Numbered from the stretch's first letter, positions 1-8,849 are shown. The stretch: 10,316 nucleotides of DNA from Atopobiaceae bacterium (GCA_017460265.1 JAFUBJ010000377.1:1-10316), one strand, 5' to 3'. Notes: generated by a model not told the origin, from the letters alone. Translations and numbers: made by a program.

Positions 1-34
1 AAGCTTTTTCGGTATCCACTCGCCATCGACGCTA

Positions 35-346
35 TTAAGAGAACAAATCGGTGAAAACTTGGCGCTTGCCGTAGTCGATGACGTCCAGCATGTTGTCGAC
101 CCACTTGAGCAGCGTGTGCTTGCCAAACGTGCCGCCGCTCTTGCCGTGGCCGTACATCTCCACGCGAAGCGTTGCGATGCCCTCCTCGCGAAGCGCCGCC
201 GACACCGCCAGGATGTGCTCCTCCTCCATGTGGCCCGTGAGGCCGTGCTGCACGATGCAGAGCGGGTAGTGCTCTGGCGCACCCTCGGGCATTTCGAGCT
301 TTGCGTGGATGGCGATGCCGTCGCTGTCGATGAAGAACTCCTGCAT
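35..346 (-). pseudogene. Truncated alpha/beta hydrolase (cinnamoyl-esterase-like), N-terminal part only
   Basis: This 103-residue reading frame is the N-terminal part of a serine alpha/beta hydrolase of the esterase/acylglycerol-lipase type, a family usually about 250 residues long. Visible are the first strands, the oxyanion-hole region IVQHGLTGHMEE (residues 31-42) and the conserved segment RVEMYGHGKSGG (61-72) followed by a WVDNMLDVIDYGKR helix. The frame stops at TAA (35-37), just where relatives continue into the GHSQGG nucleophile elbow, so the catalytic Ser, Asp and His are all absent. No GHSQG-like coding is present in any frame of the remaining 34 bases. The last 25-30 bases of the frame are clearly more AT-rich than the rest, so the true junction may lie near position 60. 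The start at 346 is supported by GGAG five bases upstream (352-355). Probably an inactive remnant; a short functional protein is unlikely. Confidence 0.72.
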
Positions 347-404
347 GGTGGCTCCAATTCATTCGTTTTAAGTTTCACACGGTTTAAGGATACCAGCTCC
401 AAAT

Positions 405-435
405 CGTTCAGATTGATGGCCATGTGGTCTGAACG
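405..435. promoter_or_regulatory. 8-bp inverted repeat in divergent intergenic region
   Basis: Perfect 8-bp arms CGTTCAGA (405-412) and TCTGAACG (428-435) flank a 15-base spacer that contains the smaller palindrome ATGGCCAT (416-423). The repeat sits between the divergent hydrolase fragment and the SDR gene, 153 bases before the SDR start, where an operator for a dimeric repressor could lie. No T-run follows, which argues against a terminator. The function is inferred; chance occurrence cannot be excluded. Confidence 0.3.
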
Positions 436-587
436 GCTTACCGCAGAAACCTTCTTCGCAAGAGCCCCATTACATGGCTACCACTGGTGTATTACATGCG
501 GGATTTGCCTGCTTGAAGGCTAATACCTTTAGATACAAGTAGTGCTGGCATGAACGCACGGTCAACGCTCTTCGAAGGGAGTTCGGC

Positions 588-1361
588 ATGTCTGATTTGT
601 TTGATTTAACGGGGAAGATTGCGCTTGTTACGGGCGCCTCTTCGGGCCTGGGAGTCCAATTTGCGAAGGCGCTTGCTGGCCAGGGGGCTGATATCGCCAT
701 CTGCGCCCGTCGACTCGACCGGCTTGAGGCAGTCAAAGCGCAGATTGAGGAGCTGGGCGCGCGCTGCTTTGCCACCCGTTGCGATGTCAACGATACCGCC
801 CGGAGTGTCGACATGGGTGCCGCCGTCAAGGCGGAGTACGGCCGCATTGACATCCTTGTCAACAATGCCAGCGTGGGCGACGCGACCCCTGCTGCTGAGA
901 TGGACGACGCCACCTGGCGCCGCGTCCTCTCAACCAACCTCGACGCCGTATTCTACGTGGCGCGCGAGGTGGGCAAGGTCATGATCGAGCAGGGCTACGG
1001 CAAGATCATCAACTTCGGCTCGCTGCACTCCGAGGTCGTCATGCCCGGGGCTACGTGGCCCGTCACGGCCTACACCGCCGCCAAGGGCGGCGTGAAGATG
1101 CTCACCAAGAGCCTCGCCGTCGAGTGGGCCCAGAAGGGCATCACCGTCAACGCCATCGGCCCGGCCTACTTCAACTCCGAGATGACCGGCGCCATCATGG
1201 AGACCCGCGGCTTCGACCCCGTCGCGGCCACCTACTGCCCGATGGGCCGCGCGGGCCGCGAGGGAGAGCTCAACGGCGCGCTCATCTACTTCGCCTCGGA
1301 CGCCTCGAGCTACACCACGGGTCAGCTCCTGTGCGTGGACGGCGGCTGGACTGCCATCTAA
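588..1361 (+). CDS. SDR family oxidoreductase, gluconate 5-dehydrogenase-like
   Basis: A complete 257-residue classical short-chain dehydrogenase/reductase, the normal family length, acting as a cytoplasmic NAD(P)-dependent oxidoreductase. The Rossmann glycine motif TGASSGLG is at residues 15-22, the NNAS variant of NNAG at 92-95, the structural Asn at 117, Ser145, and the catalytic pair Tyr162 and Lys166 in YTAAK. The basic pair Arg41-Arg42 after strand 2 suggests NADP(H). The segments INFGSLHSE (141-149), GGVKMLTKSLAVEWA and AIGPAYFNSEMT resemble gluconate 5-dehydrogenase (IdnO type), which interconverts gluconate and 5-ketogluconate; the C-terminus ends with the usual GQLLCVDGGW. The start is set by AAGGGAG (575-581) six bases upstream. 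The gene stands alone, with its own terminator at 1391, and no gluconate permease or kinase is adjacent, so the substrate (gluconate, another sugar acid or a polyol) is uncertain. Confidence 0.87.
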   Translation: MSDLFDLTGKIALVTGASSGLGVQFAKALAGQGADIAICARRLDRLEAVKAQIEELGARCFATRCDVNDTARSVDMGAAVKAEYGRIDILVNNASVGDATPAAEMDDATWRRVLSTNLDAVFYVAREVGKVMIEQGYGKIINFGSLHSEVVMPGATWPVTAYTAAKGGVKMLTKSLAVEWAQKGITVNAIGPAYFNSEMTGAIMETRGFDPVAATYCPMGRAGREGELNGALIYFASDASSYTTGQLLCVDGGWTAI

Positions 1362-1390
1362 GGCTTGGCAAACAGAAACGAGGGCATTTA

Positions 1391-1420
1391 GGGGCCGGGC
1401 GAATGCTCGGTCCCTTCTCT
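1391..1420 (+). terminator. Rho-independent terminator of the SDR gene
   Basis: GGGGCCGGGC (1391-1400) pairs with GCTCGGTCCC (1405-1414) as a 10-bp stem with two G-U pairs and a GAAT tetraloop, followed by the pyrimidine-rich TTCTCT. It begins 30 bases after the SDR stop codon. The T-run is weak, but stem strength and position fit termination. Confidence 0.6.
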
Positions 1421-1494
1421 GTAAAACAAGAAGTATCCGTTTGAGGGGGTATCTCGTTTCACCAACAGTTATCGCTTTGAAGTTTGCTCATAGT

Positions 1495-1513
1495 GAGCGC
1501 TTGCATAGCGCTC
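1495..1513. repeat. 6-bp inverted repeat
   Basis: GAGCGC (1495-1500) and GCGCTC (1508-1513) form perfect arms around a 7-base loop, followed by TTT. The left part, TGAGCGCTTGCA (1494-1505), loosely resembles a LacI-family operator core. It could be a small terminator or an operator, but no promoter or gene start lies close to it on either strand. Confidence 0.25.
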
Positions 1514-1529
1514 TTTCCCTAAACAAGAT

Positions 1530-1567
1530 GGTCGCTGCCTCTGCCGAGGGGGCGAGAGGCAGCGACC
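1530..1567 (-). terminator. Strong hairpin, probable leftward terminator of the Nif11-type gene
   Basis: The arms GTCGCTGCCTCT (1531-1542) and AGAGGCAGCGAC (1555-1566) are perfectly complementary over 12 bp, extended by a G-C pair (1530/1567), with a GC-rich 12-base loop. Read on the minus strand the stem is followed by CATCTTGTTT, a moderately T-rich tail; the plus-strand side has no T-run. It lies about 90 bases past the minus-strand stop at 1658 and fits as that gene's terminator. Confidence 0.55.
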
Positions 1568-1657
1568 GAGACGATTGACAATCTGGACGGGCCCACGGAG
1601 CTGGACTTCCGAGATCCCACATCCTGTGTCGTCACTGGGCGTGGGGCTTATTGGGCC

Positions 1658-1931
1658 TTACCCATTCCAATGGCTTATATCGCCTGCATCGGTGTAACGG
1701 TAGTACTCTTTGGCGCCACACTCCGTACATTTCCACACGTAAGAGTCGACCTTCACCATCGCGCCGCCACATTGTACGCAGGTGGTCGGGGGGGGTTGTA
1801 CCCACCGCCTGTAACGAGGTCGGCATCGGTCAGATCGATGCCCTCCGCTTCGCGAGCTCGAGGATCTCCTCGGGGCTCTTGCACGCCTTCGCCCTCTCTA
1901 TCTGCTCGGGAGTTAGATCTTCGCGCTTCAT
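1658..1931 (-). pseudogene. Nif11-type leader peptide with C-terminal zinc-ribbon-like domain, two frameshifts
   Basis: Read from ATG (1931-1929) the frame starts MKREDLTPEQIERAKACKSP, followed by EEILELAK. This is a clear Nif11-type leader (PF07862 style: LTPEQ...ACKSPEEIL...A), as found on double-glycine peptide precursors. Near 1847-1848 a one-base deletion shifts the frame, so the uncorrected product ends after 34 residues. In the next frame the leader continues EGIDLTDADLVTGGGYNPP, with the expected LTD helix and GG motif. At a run of eight C on this strand (1788-1795) a second shift leads to TTCVQCGGAMVKVDSYVWK, then CTECGAKEYYRY and a TAA at 1660-1658. That domain has two CxxC knuckles 13 residues apart, like a small zinc ribbon. 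Restoring one base at each site gives one 91-residue protein. AAAGGAT lies about eight bases before the start. No peptide-modifying enzyme or peptidase-transporter is nearby. The leader identity is firm; whether the breaks are decay, sequencing error or slippage cannot be seen here. Confidence 0.7.
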
Positions 1932-1964
1932 TGGGCAATCCTTTCACTTCGTTTTGACCTTGTA

Positions 1965-1993
1965 TTATTACCATCTGTAGCCTTATATGTCAC
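1965..1993 (-). promoter_or_regulatory. Possible promoter for the Nif11-type gene
   Basis: On the minus strand GTGACA (1993-1988) is followed after exactly 17 bases by TAATAA (1970-1965), which is reasonable for sigma-70 -35 and -10 boxes. The predicted start of transcription is roughly 25-30 bases before the ATG at 1931. The -10 match is moderate, so this is a candidate only. Confidence 0.35.
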
Positions 1994-2017
1994 CAGATAA
2001 GTCAGAGAAGACAACAC

Positions 2018-2131
2018 TTGATCCGGACGTTCGCTTCGCGCGACCCCGAGATGCGGCAGGCAAAGGAGGGCCTTGCCGCCCTAAGCCTTCCGGGGAACGG
2101 ACGGGTGGGCCCATCCTGGGATGCATGGTAA
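2018..2131 (+). other. Possible 3' tail of a lost gene (unrecognised)
   Basis: In this frame the bases encode LIRTFASRDPEMRQAKEGLA and then ALSLPGNGRVGPSWDAW, ending at TAA 2129-2131. Codon choice (GCG-, GAG-, GCC-rich) is similar to the coding genes around it, unlike the AT-rich stretch immediately before. No start codon with a ribosome binding site precedes it, and I do not recognise the family. It may be a leftover C-terminus of a deleted gene or simply a GC-rich leader of the following glycosidase mRNA. Confidence 0.22.
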
Positions 2132-2148
2132 TCTTGAGGTGCCCGTAA

Positions 2149-3642
<1,494 letters not shown>

Positions 3643-3671
3643 GCTCTGAGCTCCGAGATAGCTTGCATCTG

Positions 3672-3700
3672 GGCTGCGGCTTCACGCCGCAGCCTTTTTT
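3672..3700 (+). terminator. Rho-independent terminator after first glycosidase
   Basis: A perfect 9-bp stem, GGCTGCGGC (3672-3680) with GCCGCAGCC (3686-3694), closes a TTCAC loop and is followed by six T (3695-3700). It starts 30 bases after the stop codon and is a textbook intrinsic terminator. It implies that the second glycosidase has its own promoter in the following 260 bases. Confidence 0.93.
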
Positions 3701-3816
3701 GCGTGCAGGGCCTGTGATGATGCGAGCAACTTCATCGTATCGAGGCTATAGACGTAGAAGCTGCTCCTCCCAAACCGATAGTGCCATATGTCGATGAAGG
3801 CCATGGAATTCTCGAT

Positions 3817-3850
3817 TGATTCGCTGACCTGTGAGTTTGTCAGCGAATCA
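3817..3850. promoter_or_regulatory. 12-bp inverted repeat upstream of second glycosidase, candidate operator
   Basis: TGATTCGCTGAC (3817-3828) and GTCAGCGAATCA (3839-3850) are perfectly complementary 12-bp arms around a 10-base spacer, 111 bases before the start of the second glycosidase. TTGTCA (3837-3842), which could serve as a -35 box, overlaps the right arm, although no convincing -10 box is found at ideal spacing. The half-site centres are 22 bp apart, about two helical turns, as expected for a dimeric repressor. Alternatively the RNA hairpin, followed by CCCTTTATTC, could act as a terminator/antiterminator. The surrounding 3701-3900 is more AT-rich than the genes and carries no recognisable gene. 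Confidence 0.5.
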
Positions 3851-3876
3851 CCCTTTATTCGTTTAGACCATGCTGA

Positions 3877-5424
<1,548 letters not shown>

Positions 5425-5436
5425 CGGAAGTTATCA

Positions 5437-5484
5437 AAACGGGACAGGCCCCAATGGGAATTCCCATTGGGGCCTGTCCCGTTT
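5437..5484. terminator. Perfect 48-bp palindrome, bidirectional terminator between convergent genes
   Basis: Each base from 5437 to 5460 is complementary to its mirror in 5461-5484, giving two uninterrupted 24-bp arms centred on GAATTC with no spacer. The outer ends are AAAC and GTTT, and CTTTT follows at 5490-5494 on the plus strand. It starts 12 bases after the second glycosidase stop and ends 21 bases before the ATP-grasp stop on the opposite strand, so it can terminate transcription from both sides. The arm length and absence of any mismatch are unusual for a plain terminator. Confidence 0.8.
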
Positions 5485-5505
5485 GGTGGGCTTTTGGCTG
5501 GCAGG

Positions 5506-6696
5506 CTAGGCACGCTCGTGCACGAAGGCCGCGAACCGCTTTCCCTCATCGAGGTTCTTCAGGCGCACCATATAGAAGGTGTTGCCGAGGTCGTCCGAGA
5601 GCGCGTCGGCCATGCGACCCTGCATACAAATGGCGCTGCCAAAGTGTGCCATGATGTCCTCGTGCGAATGAGCGTACTTGTGGCAATCGCGCTGCGAGGC
5701 GTAGACGCAGTAGAAGGTCTCTCCATCAGCCGCGTGAGTGGACGTACCGGTGGTGACCATGTCGGCCCAGATTTGATAGAGGTCAAAGGAGTGGGCGAAG
5801 TTGACCATGTCGGGGTCATAGCCGCCCGGGGCGCGCACGTTGACCTCAAGGCCCACGTAGTCGCCCGTTTTGCCAAGGCCGGGTTTGTCGGCAGTCAGAC
5901 GGAAGAACTCCATGTGTACGAAGCGGCTCGTGATGCCGAAGGCCTTGACGGTTGCGCGGGCAAGGCGGGAGAGTTCTGGGTCAACGGAAGGACAGGTGTA
6001 ATACCAGACGTCAAGCTGGTCCTCCACCGTTGAGGCGATGTCGTCGGGGTATTCCGACTGATTCTCAAAGAGTGGGTTTCCCTCGGCGTCAATGACGGCC
6101 TCGTATGAGCAGATGTCGCCCGTCACAAACTCCTCCAGCACGTACGGCTCTTCAAGGTTGCGGGCGAGCAGGGCTTCCAGCGCCGCCTCGCCAGTCAGCT
6201 TGAAGGTGCCGGACGCACCTACGCCGCGTTCGGGTTTTGCAAAGAGGTGGTAGCCCACCTCTTTGGCGAAGGCGTGGACAGTTTCGGCATCGTTGAGGAG
6301 CACCTGCCGCGCGGTGGGAACGCCTGCGGCGGCATAGAGCGGCTTCATCTGGGCCTTCGACTGCCACTGCGCCATTTGTTCAACGCCCGCACCTGTAGTG
6401 ATGTGGAAGTCGTCGCGCAGGCGCGCGTCCTGGCTCAGCCAGTACTCGTTCTGAGACTCGAGCCAGTCAATCTTGCCGTACTTCCACGAGAAGAACGCCA
6501 CAGCGCGGAATACCTGGTCGTAGTCCTCGAGGGACGTGACATAGTAGTACTCGTCAAGTGAAGCACGCAGCTCGGGAGCGGTCGTGCCATACGGCGTGTC
6601 GCCAATGCCCAGCACGGTAGCACCGTTCCGGCGCAGGCGATCACACCAGTTCCAGTAGGTGTCGGGGAACTGCGGCGAGATGAATACGACGTTCAT
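5506..6696 (-). CDS. ATP-grasp domain ligase, substrate unknown
   Basis: A 396-residue protein with an ATP-grasp fold, like carbamoyl-phosphate-synthase-related or amino-acid ligases that join a carboxylate to an amine through an acylphosphate using ATP. The N-terminal 110 residues (MNVVFISPQFPDTYWNWC, then GIGD and YGKIDWLES) form a pre-ATP-grasp domain. The ATP-binding part has a Lys154 strand (LFAKPERGVGASGTFKL, with a glycine-rich loop at 158-163) and the adenine-binding LEEF hinge at 187-190. The metal-binding segments are Glu263 in HMEFF and Glu284/Asn286/Arg288 in GLEVNVRAPGGYDPD. ATG at 6696 is chosen: GGAAGGA (6702-6708) precedes it by five bases, while the open frame further upstream runs through the divergent glycosylase gene and reads as low-quality protein. 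No partner biosynthetic genes are adjacent, so the substrate cannot be inferred. The gene is convergent with the glycosidase and divergent from the DNA glycosylase. Confidence 0.83.
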   Translation of the reverse strand: MNVVFISPQFPDTYWNWCDRLRRNGATVLGIGDTPYGTTAPELRASLDEYYYVTSLEDYDQVFRAVAFFSWKYGKIDWLESQNEYWLSQDARLRDDFHITTGAGVEQMAQWQSKAQMKPLYAAAGVPTARQVLLNDAETVHAFAKEVGYHLFAKPERGVGASGTFKLTGEAALEALLARNLEEPYVLEEFVTGDICSYEAVIDAEGNPLFENQSEYPDDIASTVEDQLDVWYYTCPSVDPELSRLARATVKAFGITSRFVHMEFFRLTADKPGLGKTGDYVGLEVNVRAPGGYDPDMVNFAHSFDLYQIWADMVTTGTSTHAADGETFYCVYASQRDCHKYAHSHEDIMAHFGSAICMQGRMADALSDDLGNTFYMVRLKNLDEGKRFAAFVHERA

Positions 6697-6701
6697 GGCG
6701 G

Positions 6702-6708
6702 TCCTTCC
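6702..6708 (-). promoter_or_regulatory. Ribosome binding site that sets the ATP-grasp start
   Basis: GGAAGGA on the minus strand lies five bases before ATG 6696-6694. It decides against starts further upstream in the same open frame, which would overlap the divergent gene at 6793 and add about 100 residues without family character. Confidence 0.8.
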
Positions 6709-6792
6709 GGGGCAAAGTGACGCCTCCATGGTAACGCAGGGTAGAATAACCGTCGTGCCAGCGCATGGAACACGTAACGGAAGGGACCGGCA

Positions 6793-7296
6793 ATGGAACA
6801 TTTGGTGCATTCCATCCCGCCAACGTTTGACGAGAACAGCCGCGTGTTGGTGTTGGGGTCGTTCCCTAGCCCCAAGTCGCGCGAGGGGCAGTTCAACTAC
6901 GGGCATCCCCAAAATCGGTTCTGGCGCGTACTGGCGCAGCTGGCAGGCGAGGAGCTGCCTGTCGCTAACGAGGAGAAGCGCTCGTTTTGCCTGCGTCATG
7001 GCATTGCCCTATGGGACGTGATCGCAGAGTGCGACATCGAGGGAGCCTCTGATACCAGCATCCGCAACGCCAAGCCCAACAAGCTTTCGCTCATTACGAA
7101 GGCCGCACCCATCAAAGCGGTGTATTGCACGGGGGCCAAGGCGTTTGAGCTCTACCGACATCTTGGTTGTGAGAAGGAGTGCGGACTACCCGCCACGCGG
7201 CTGCCATCCACCAGCCCAGCAAATGCGGCCTGCAGCATGGACCGCCTTCTTGACGCCTACGCAGTCATCTTTGAAAAAACGAGGCCCCAGAACTAA
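6793..7296 (+). CDS. DNA-deoxyinosine (hypoxanthine) glycosylase, UDG superfamily family 6
   Basis: A 167-residue uracil-DNA-glycosylase-fold protein of the HDG group, which removes hypoxanthine (deaminated adenine) from DNA and starts base excision repair. Motif A is VLVLGSFPSPKSREGQFNYG at residues 18-37, followed by HPQNRFW (38-44). The second signature is LPSTSPANA (137-145), which contacts the DNA and base. The middle helix ALWDVIAECDIEGASDTSI and the AVYCTGAKAFELY strand-helix also fit. Length matches the 150-170 residues of the family. AAGGGA (6781-6786) is six bases before ATG. It starts 96 bases from the divergent ATP-grasp start and is convergent with the Gfo/Idh gene. Most similar Mug-like glycosylases lack this combination, so the deoxyinosine call is fairly safe, although the substrate range could include uracil. 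Confidence 0.9.
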   Translation: MEHLVHSIPPTFDENSRVLVLGSFPSPKSREGQFNYGHPQNRFWRVLAQLAGEELPVANEEKRSFCLRHGIALWDVIAECDIEGASDTSIRNAKPNKLSLITKAAPIKAVYCTGAKAFELYRHLGCEKECGLPATRLPSTSPANAACSMDRLLDAYAVIFEKTRPQN

Positions 7297-7322
7297 TTGC
7301 CTGCGAAGACCAAGGAGAAACC

Positions 7323-7346
7323 GCCACGTAGCCAAGGCTACGCGGC
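7323..7346. terminator. Hairpin between convergent genes
   Basis: GCCACGTAGCC (7323-7333) and GGCTACGCGGC (7336-7346) pair over 11 positions with a single A-C mismatch and a two-base AA centre. It is followed by AGCCTTTGTC on the plus strand and GGTTTCTCC on the minus strand. It lies between the convergent DNA glycosylase and Gfo/Idh genes and probably terminates transcription from both, though neither T-run is strong. Confidence 0.55.
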
Positions 7347-7373
7347 AGCCTTTGTCTGGCGTGAAATAATCGC

Positions 7374-8837
7374 CTAGGAGATGATGAACTTCAGAGCGGG
7401 GACGTGTACGCCGAGTTCCGTCTCGAGTGCGCGTACGACGAGCTCGTGATCGAGGCCCTCGTGTAGGCCGCTCACCACGATAGTTGCAACTATCTCGTCA
7501 GAACCCATTACGCGGATGGGGAACGCTCCGGCAACCGGGAACGCGTCAGGCGTGGAGAAGAGTTCGTCGGAATGCCCCGCAATGCTCAGCTCAAGCTGCC
7601 TCCATATGCTGGCATGGCCGCTTTCGAGCGCTGCAGCGCGCTTCCCCTCGACAAATCCGTAATTACGCGGCGCCTTGTCATCGTTTGACCAAGCAAAGAG
7701 CTGCATGCCATCGCTCTCGCGTGTGATTTTGACGGTCACGCCGCGGTCGTACTCGTGGAAAAGCGTGGCCACACGGTTGCCCAGTGCTAGCGCCTCTTCC
7801 GCACCAAAGCGCTCGGGATAGCGCAAAATGCGTTCCTGTTCAGCCAGGGTGTCCAAGGCTCCCCGCGTGATGTGGAAGCCCTCGCGAATGGTGTCGAGCA
7901 GAAGCGCGCAATGCAGTGAGTCCTTGAGCGGCATGATGGGAGACTCGGTCGCGCCGGCACGCAGCAGCTCACAGAAGTGATGGACCTCTCCGTAGAAGTC
8001 ATCATGCTCGTACGGTGCGTCAATGATGCGCTCGGAACCGTCCGCAAGCGTAACGATGGCGCGCTGCGGGCGGTGCAGCTCCTCAACGAGGATGCTTCCC
8101 TTGGTTCCCACGATGGTGGCCGTGCGGGGCTTGGCACGGTCAAAGGCGCACTCCAGGCGTGCCTCGATGCCTCCATATTCGAGTGTGGCATCAACGTAGG
8201 TGTCCACGCCATCTGTGAAGGCGCCACAGATGCGATCCAACCGTGGGATGCCGGGGCAGAAATCCTCAAGCCAGCTTGCGCAGTAAATGCCGCAGTCGAG
8301 CAGCACGCCCGCCCCCGGCCCTCCATGCAGGTGATAGCTGTCCTTGCCCTGGGCATAGCCGAGCATGTCGTTGCAGAGCGTGGCATCGATGCGCACGATT
8401 TTGCCAATCTCGCTCATGGCATCAATGACCTGCTGGTAGAGGGCCACAAAGCGTGGCTTCATGGCTTCCATGAAGAGGACGCTCTGCTCACGTGCGACAT
8501 CTGCGACTTCGGCCATTTCCTGGGCAGTGAGCATGGCTGGCTTCTCGCAAAGCACCGCCTTTCCAGCGCGCAGAGCGGCAAGCGTCCACTGATAATGCAG
8601 TTGATGAGGAAGCGCCAGGTAGATGGCATCAACCTCAGGATCAGAGAGCAGATCCTCATGTGCGTTGTCACCTGCATAGGCTTGGTTTGCGGAAATGCCG
8701 TAGTCGCTTACCCATGCAGCTGCCTTCTCGGCCGAGCGGCAGCTGATGGCAACCAGCTTCGCGTCCTCCTCAAAGGCAAGGCTTGCAGCAAAGCGGTGTG
8801 CGATGTTTCCTGCGCCAAGAATGCCAAAACGAATCAT
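7374..8837 (-). CDS. Gfo/Idh/MocA oxidoreductase fused to a UPF0303 (HbpS/GlcG-like) domain
   Basis: A 487-residue two-domain protein. Residues 1-330 are a complete Gfo/Idh/MocA dehydrogenase: Rossmann motif FGILGAGNIAHRF (4-16), EKP with Lys99 (98-100), and the catalytic DCGIY (Asp181, Tyr185) in the C-terminal sheet. These act on sugars or polyols with NAD(P). Residues ~335-487 form a UPF0303-type domain of the HbpS/GlcG heme-degrading superfamily: FGAEEALALGNRVATL (344-359), a GKRAAALESGHAS helix (398-410), AGAFPIRV (436-443) and VVSGLHEGLDHELVVRAL (454-471). Free-standing UPF0303 proteins are about 160 residues, so the whole domain is present. The join is continuous in one frame. The ATG at 8837 is preferred over an in-frame TTG at 8852 because AGAGGAG (8843-8849) precedes it by five bases. 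No neighbour shares its strand closely. The oxidoreductase call is firm; the role of the fused domain is unknown. Confidence 0.88.
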   Translation of the reverse strand: MIRFGILGAGNIAHRFAASLAFEEDAKLVAISCRSAEKAAAWVSDYGISANQAYAGDNAHEDLLSDPEVDAIYLALPHQLHYQWTLAALRAGKAVLCEKPAMLTAQEMAEVADVAREQSVLFMEAMKPRFVALYQQVIDAMSEIGKIVRIDATLCNDMLGYAQGKDSYHLHGGPGAGVLLDCGIYCASWLEDFCPGIPRLDRICGAFTDGVDTYVDATLEYGGIEARLECAFDRAKPRTATIVGTKGSILVEELHRPQRAIVTLADGSERIIDAPYEHDDFYGEVHHFCELLRAGATESPIMPLKDSLHCALLLDTIREGFHITRGALDTLAEQERILRYPERFGAEEALALGNRVATLFHEYDRGVTVKITRESDGMQLFAWSNDDKAPRNYGFVEGKRAAALESGHASIWRQLELSIAGHSDELFSTPDAFPVAGAFPIRVMGSDEIVATIVVSGLHEGLDHELVVRALETELGVHVPALKFIIS

Positions 8838-8842
8838 GGAAG

Positions 8843-8849
8843 CTCCTCT
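8843..8849 (-). promoter_or_regulatory. Ribosome binding site that sets the Gfo/Idh start
   Basis: AGAGGAG on the minus strand lies five bases before ATG 8837-8835. The longer alternative would start at TTG 8852 and translate through this site, adding five residues before the conserved Rossmann strand. Confidence 0.85.

Noticed and set aside
1632..1826. 64-residue minus-strand frame overlapping the Nif11-type gene
   Set aside because: This is the third frame of the frameshifted gene. The CxxC...CxxC reading with an ordinary stop at 1658 is the coherent one.
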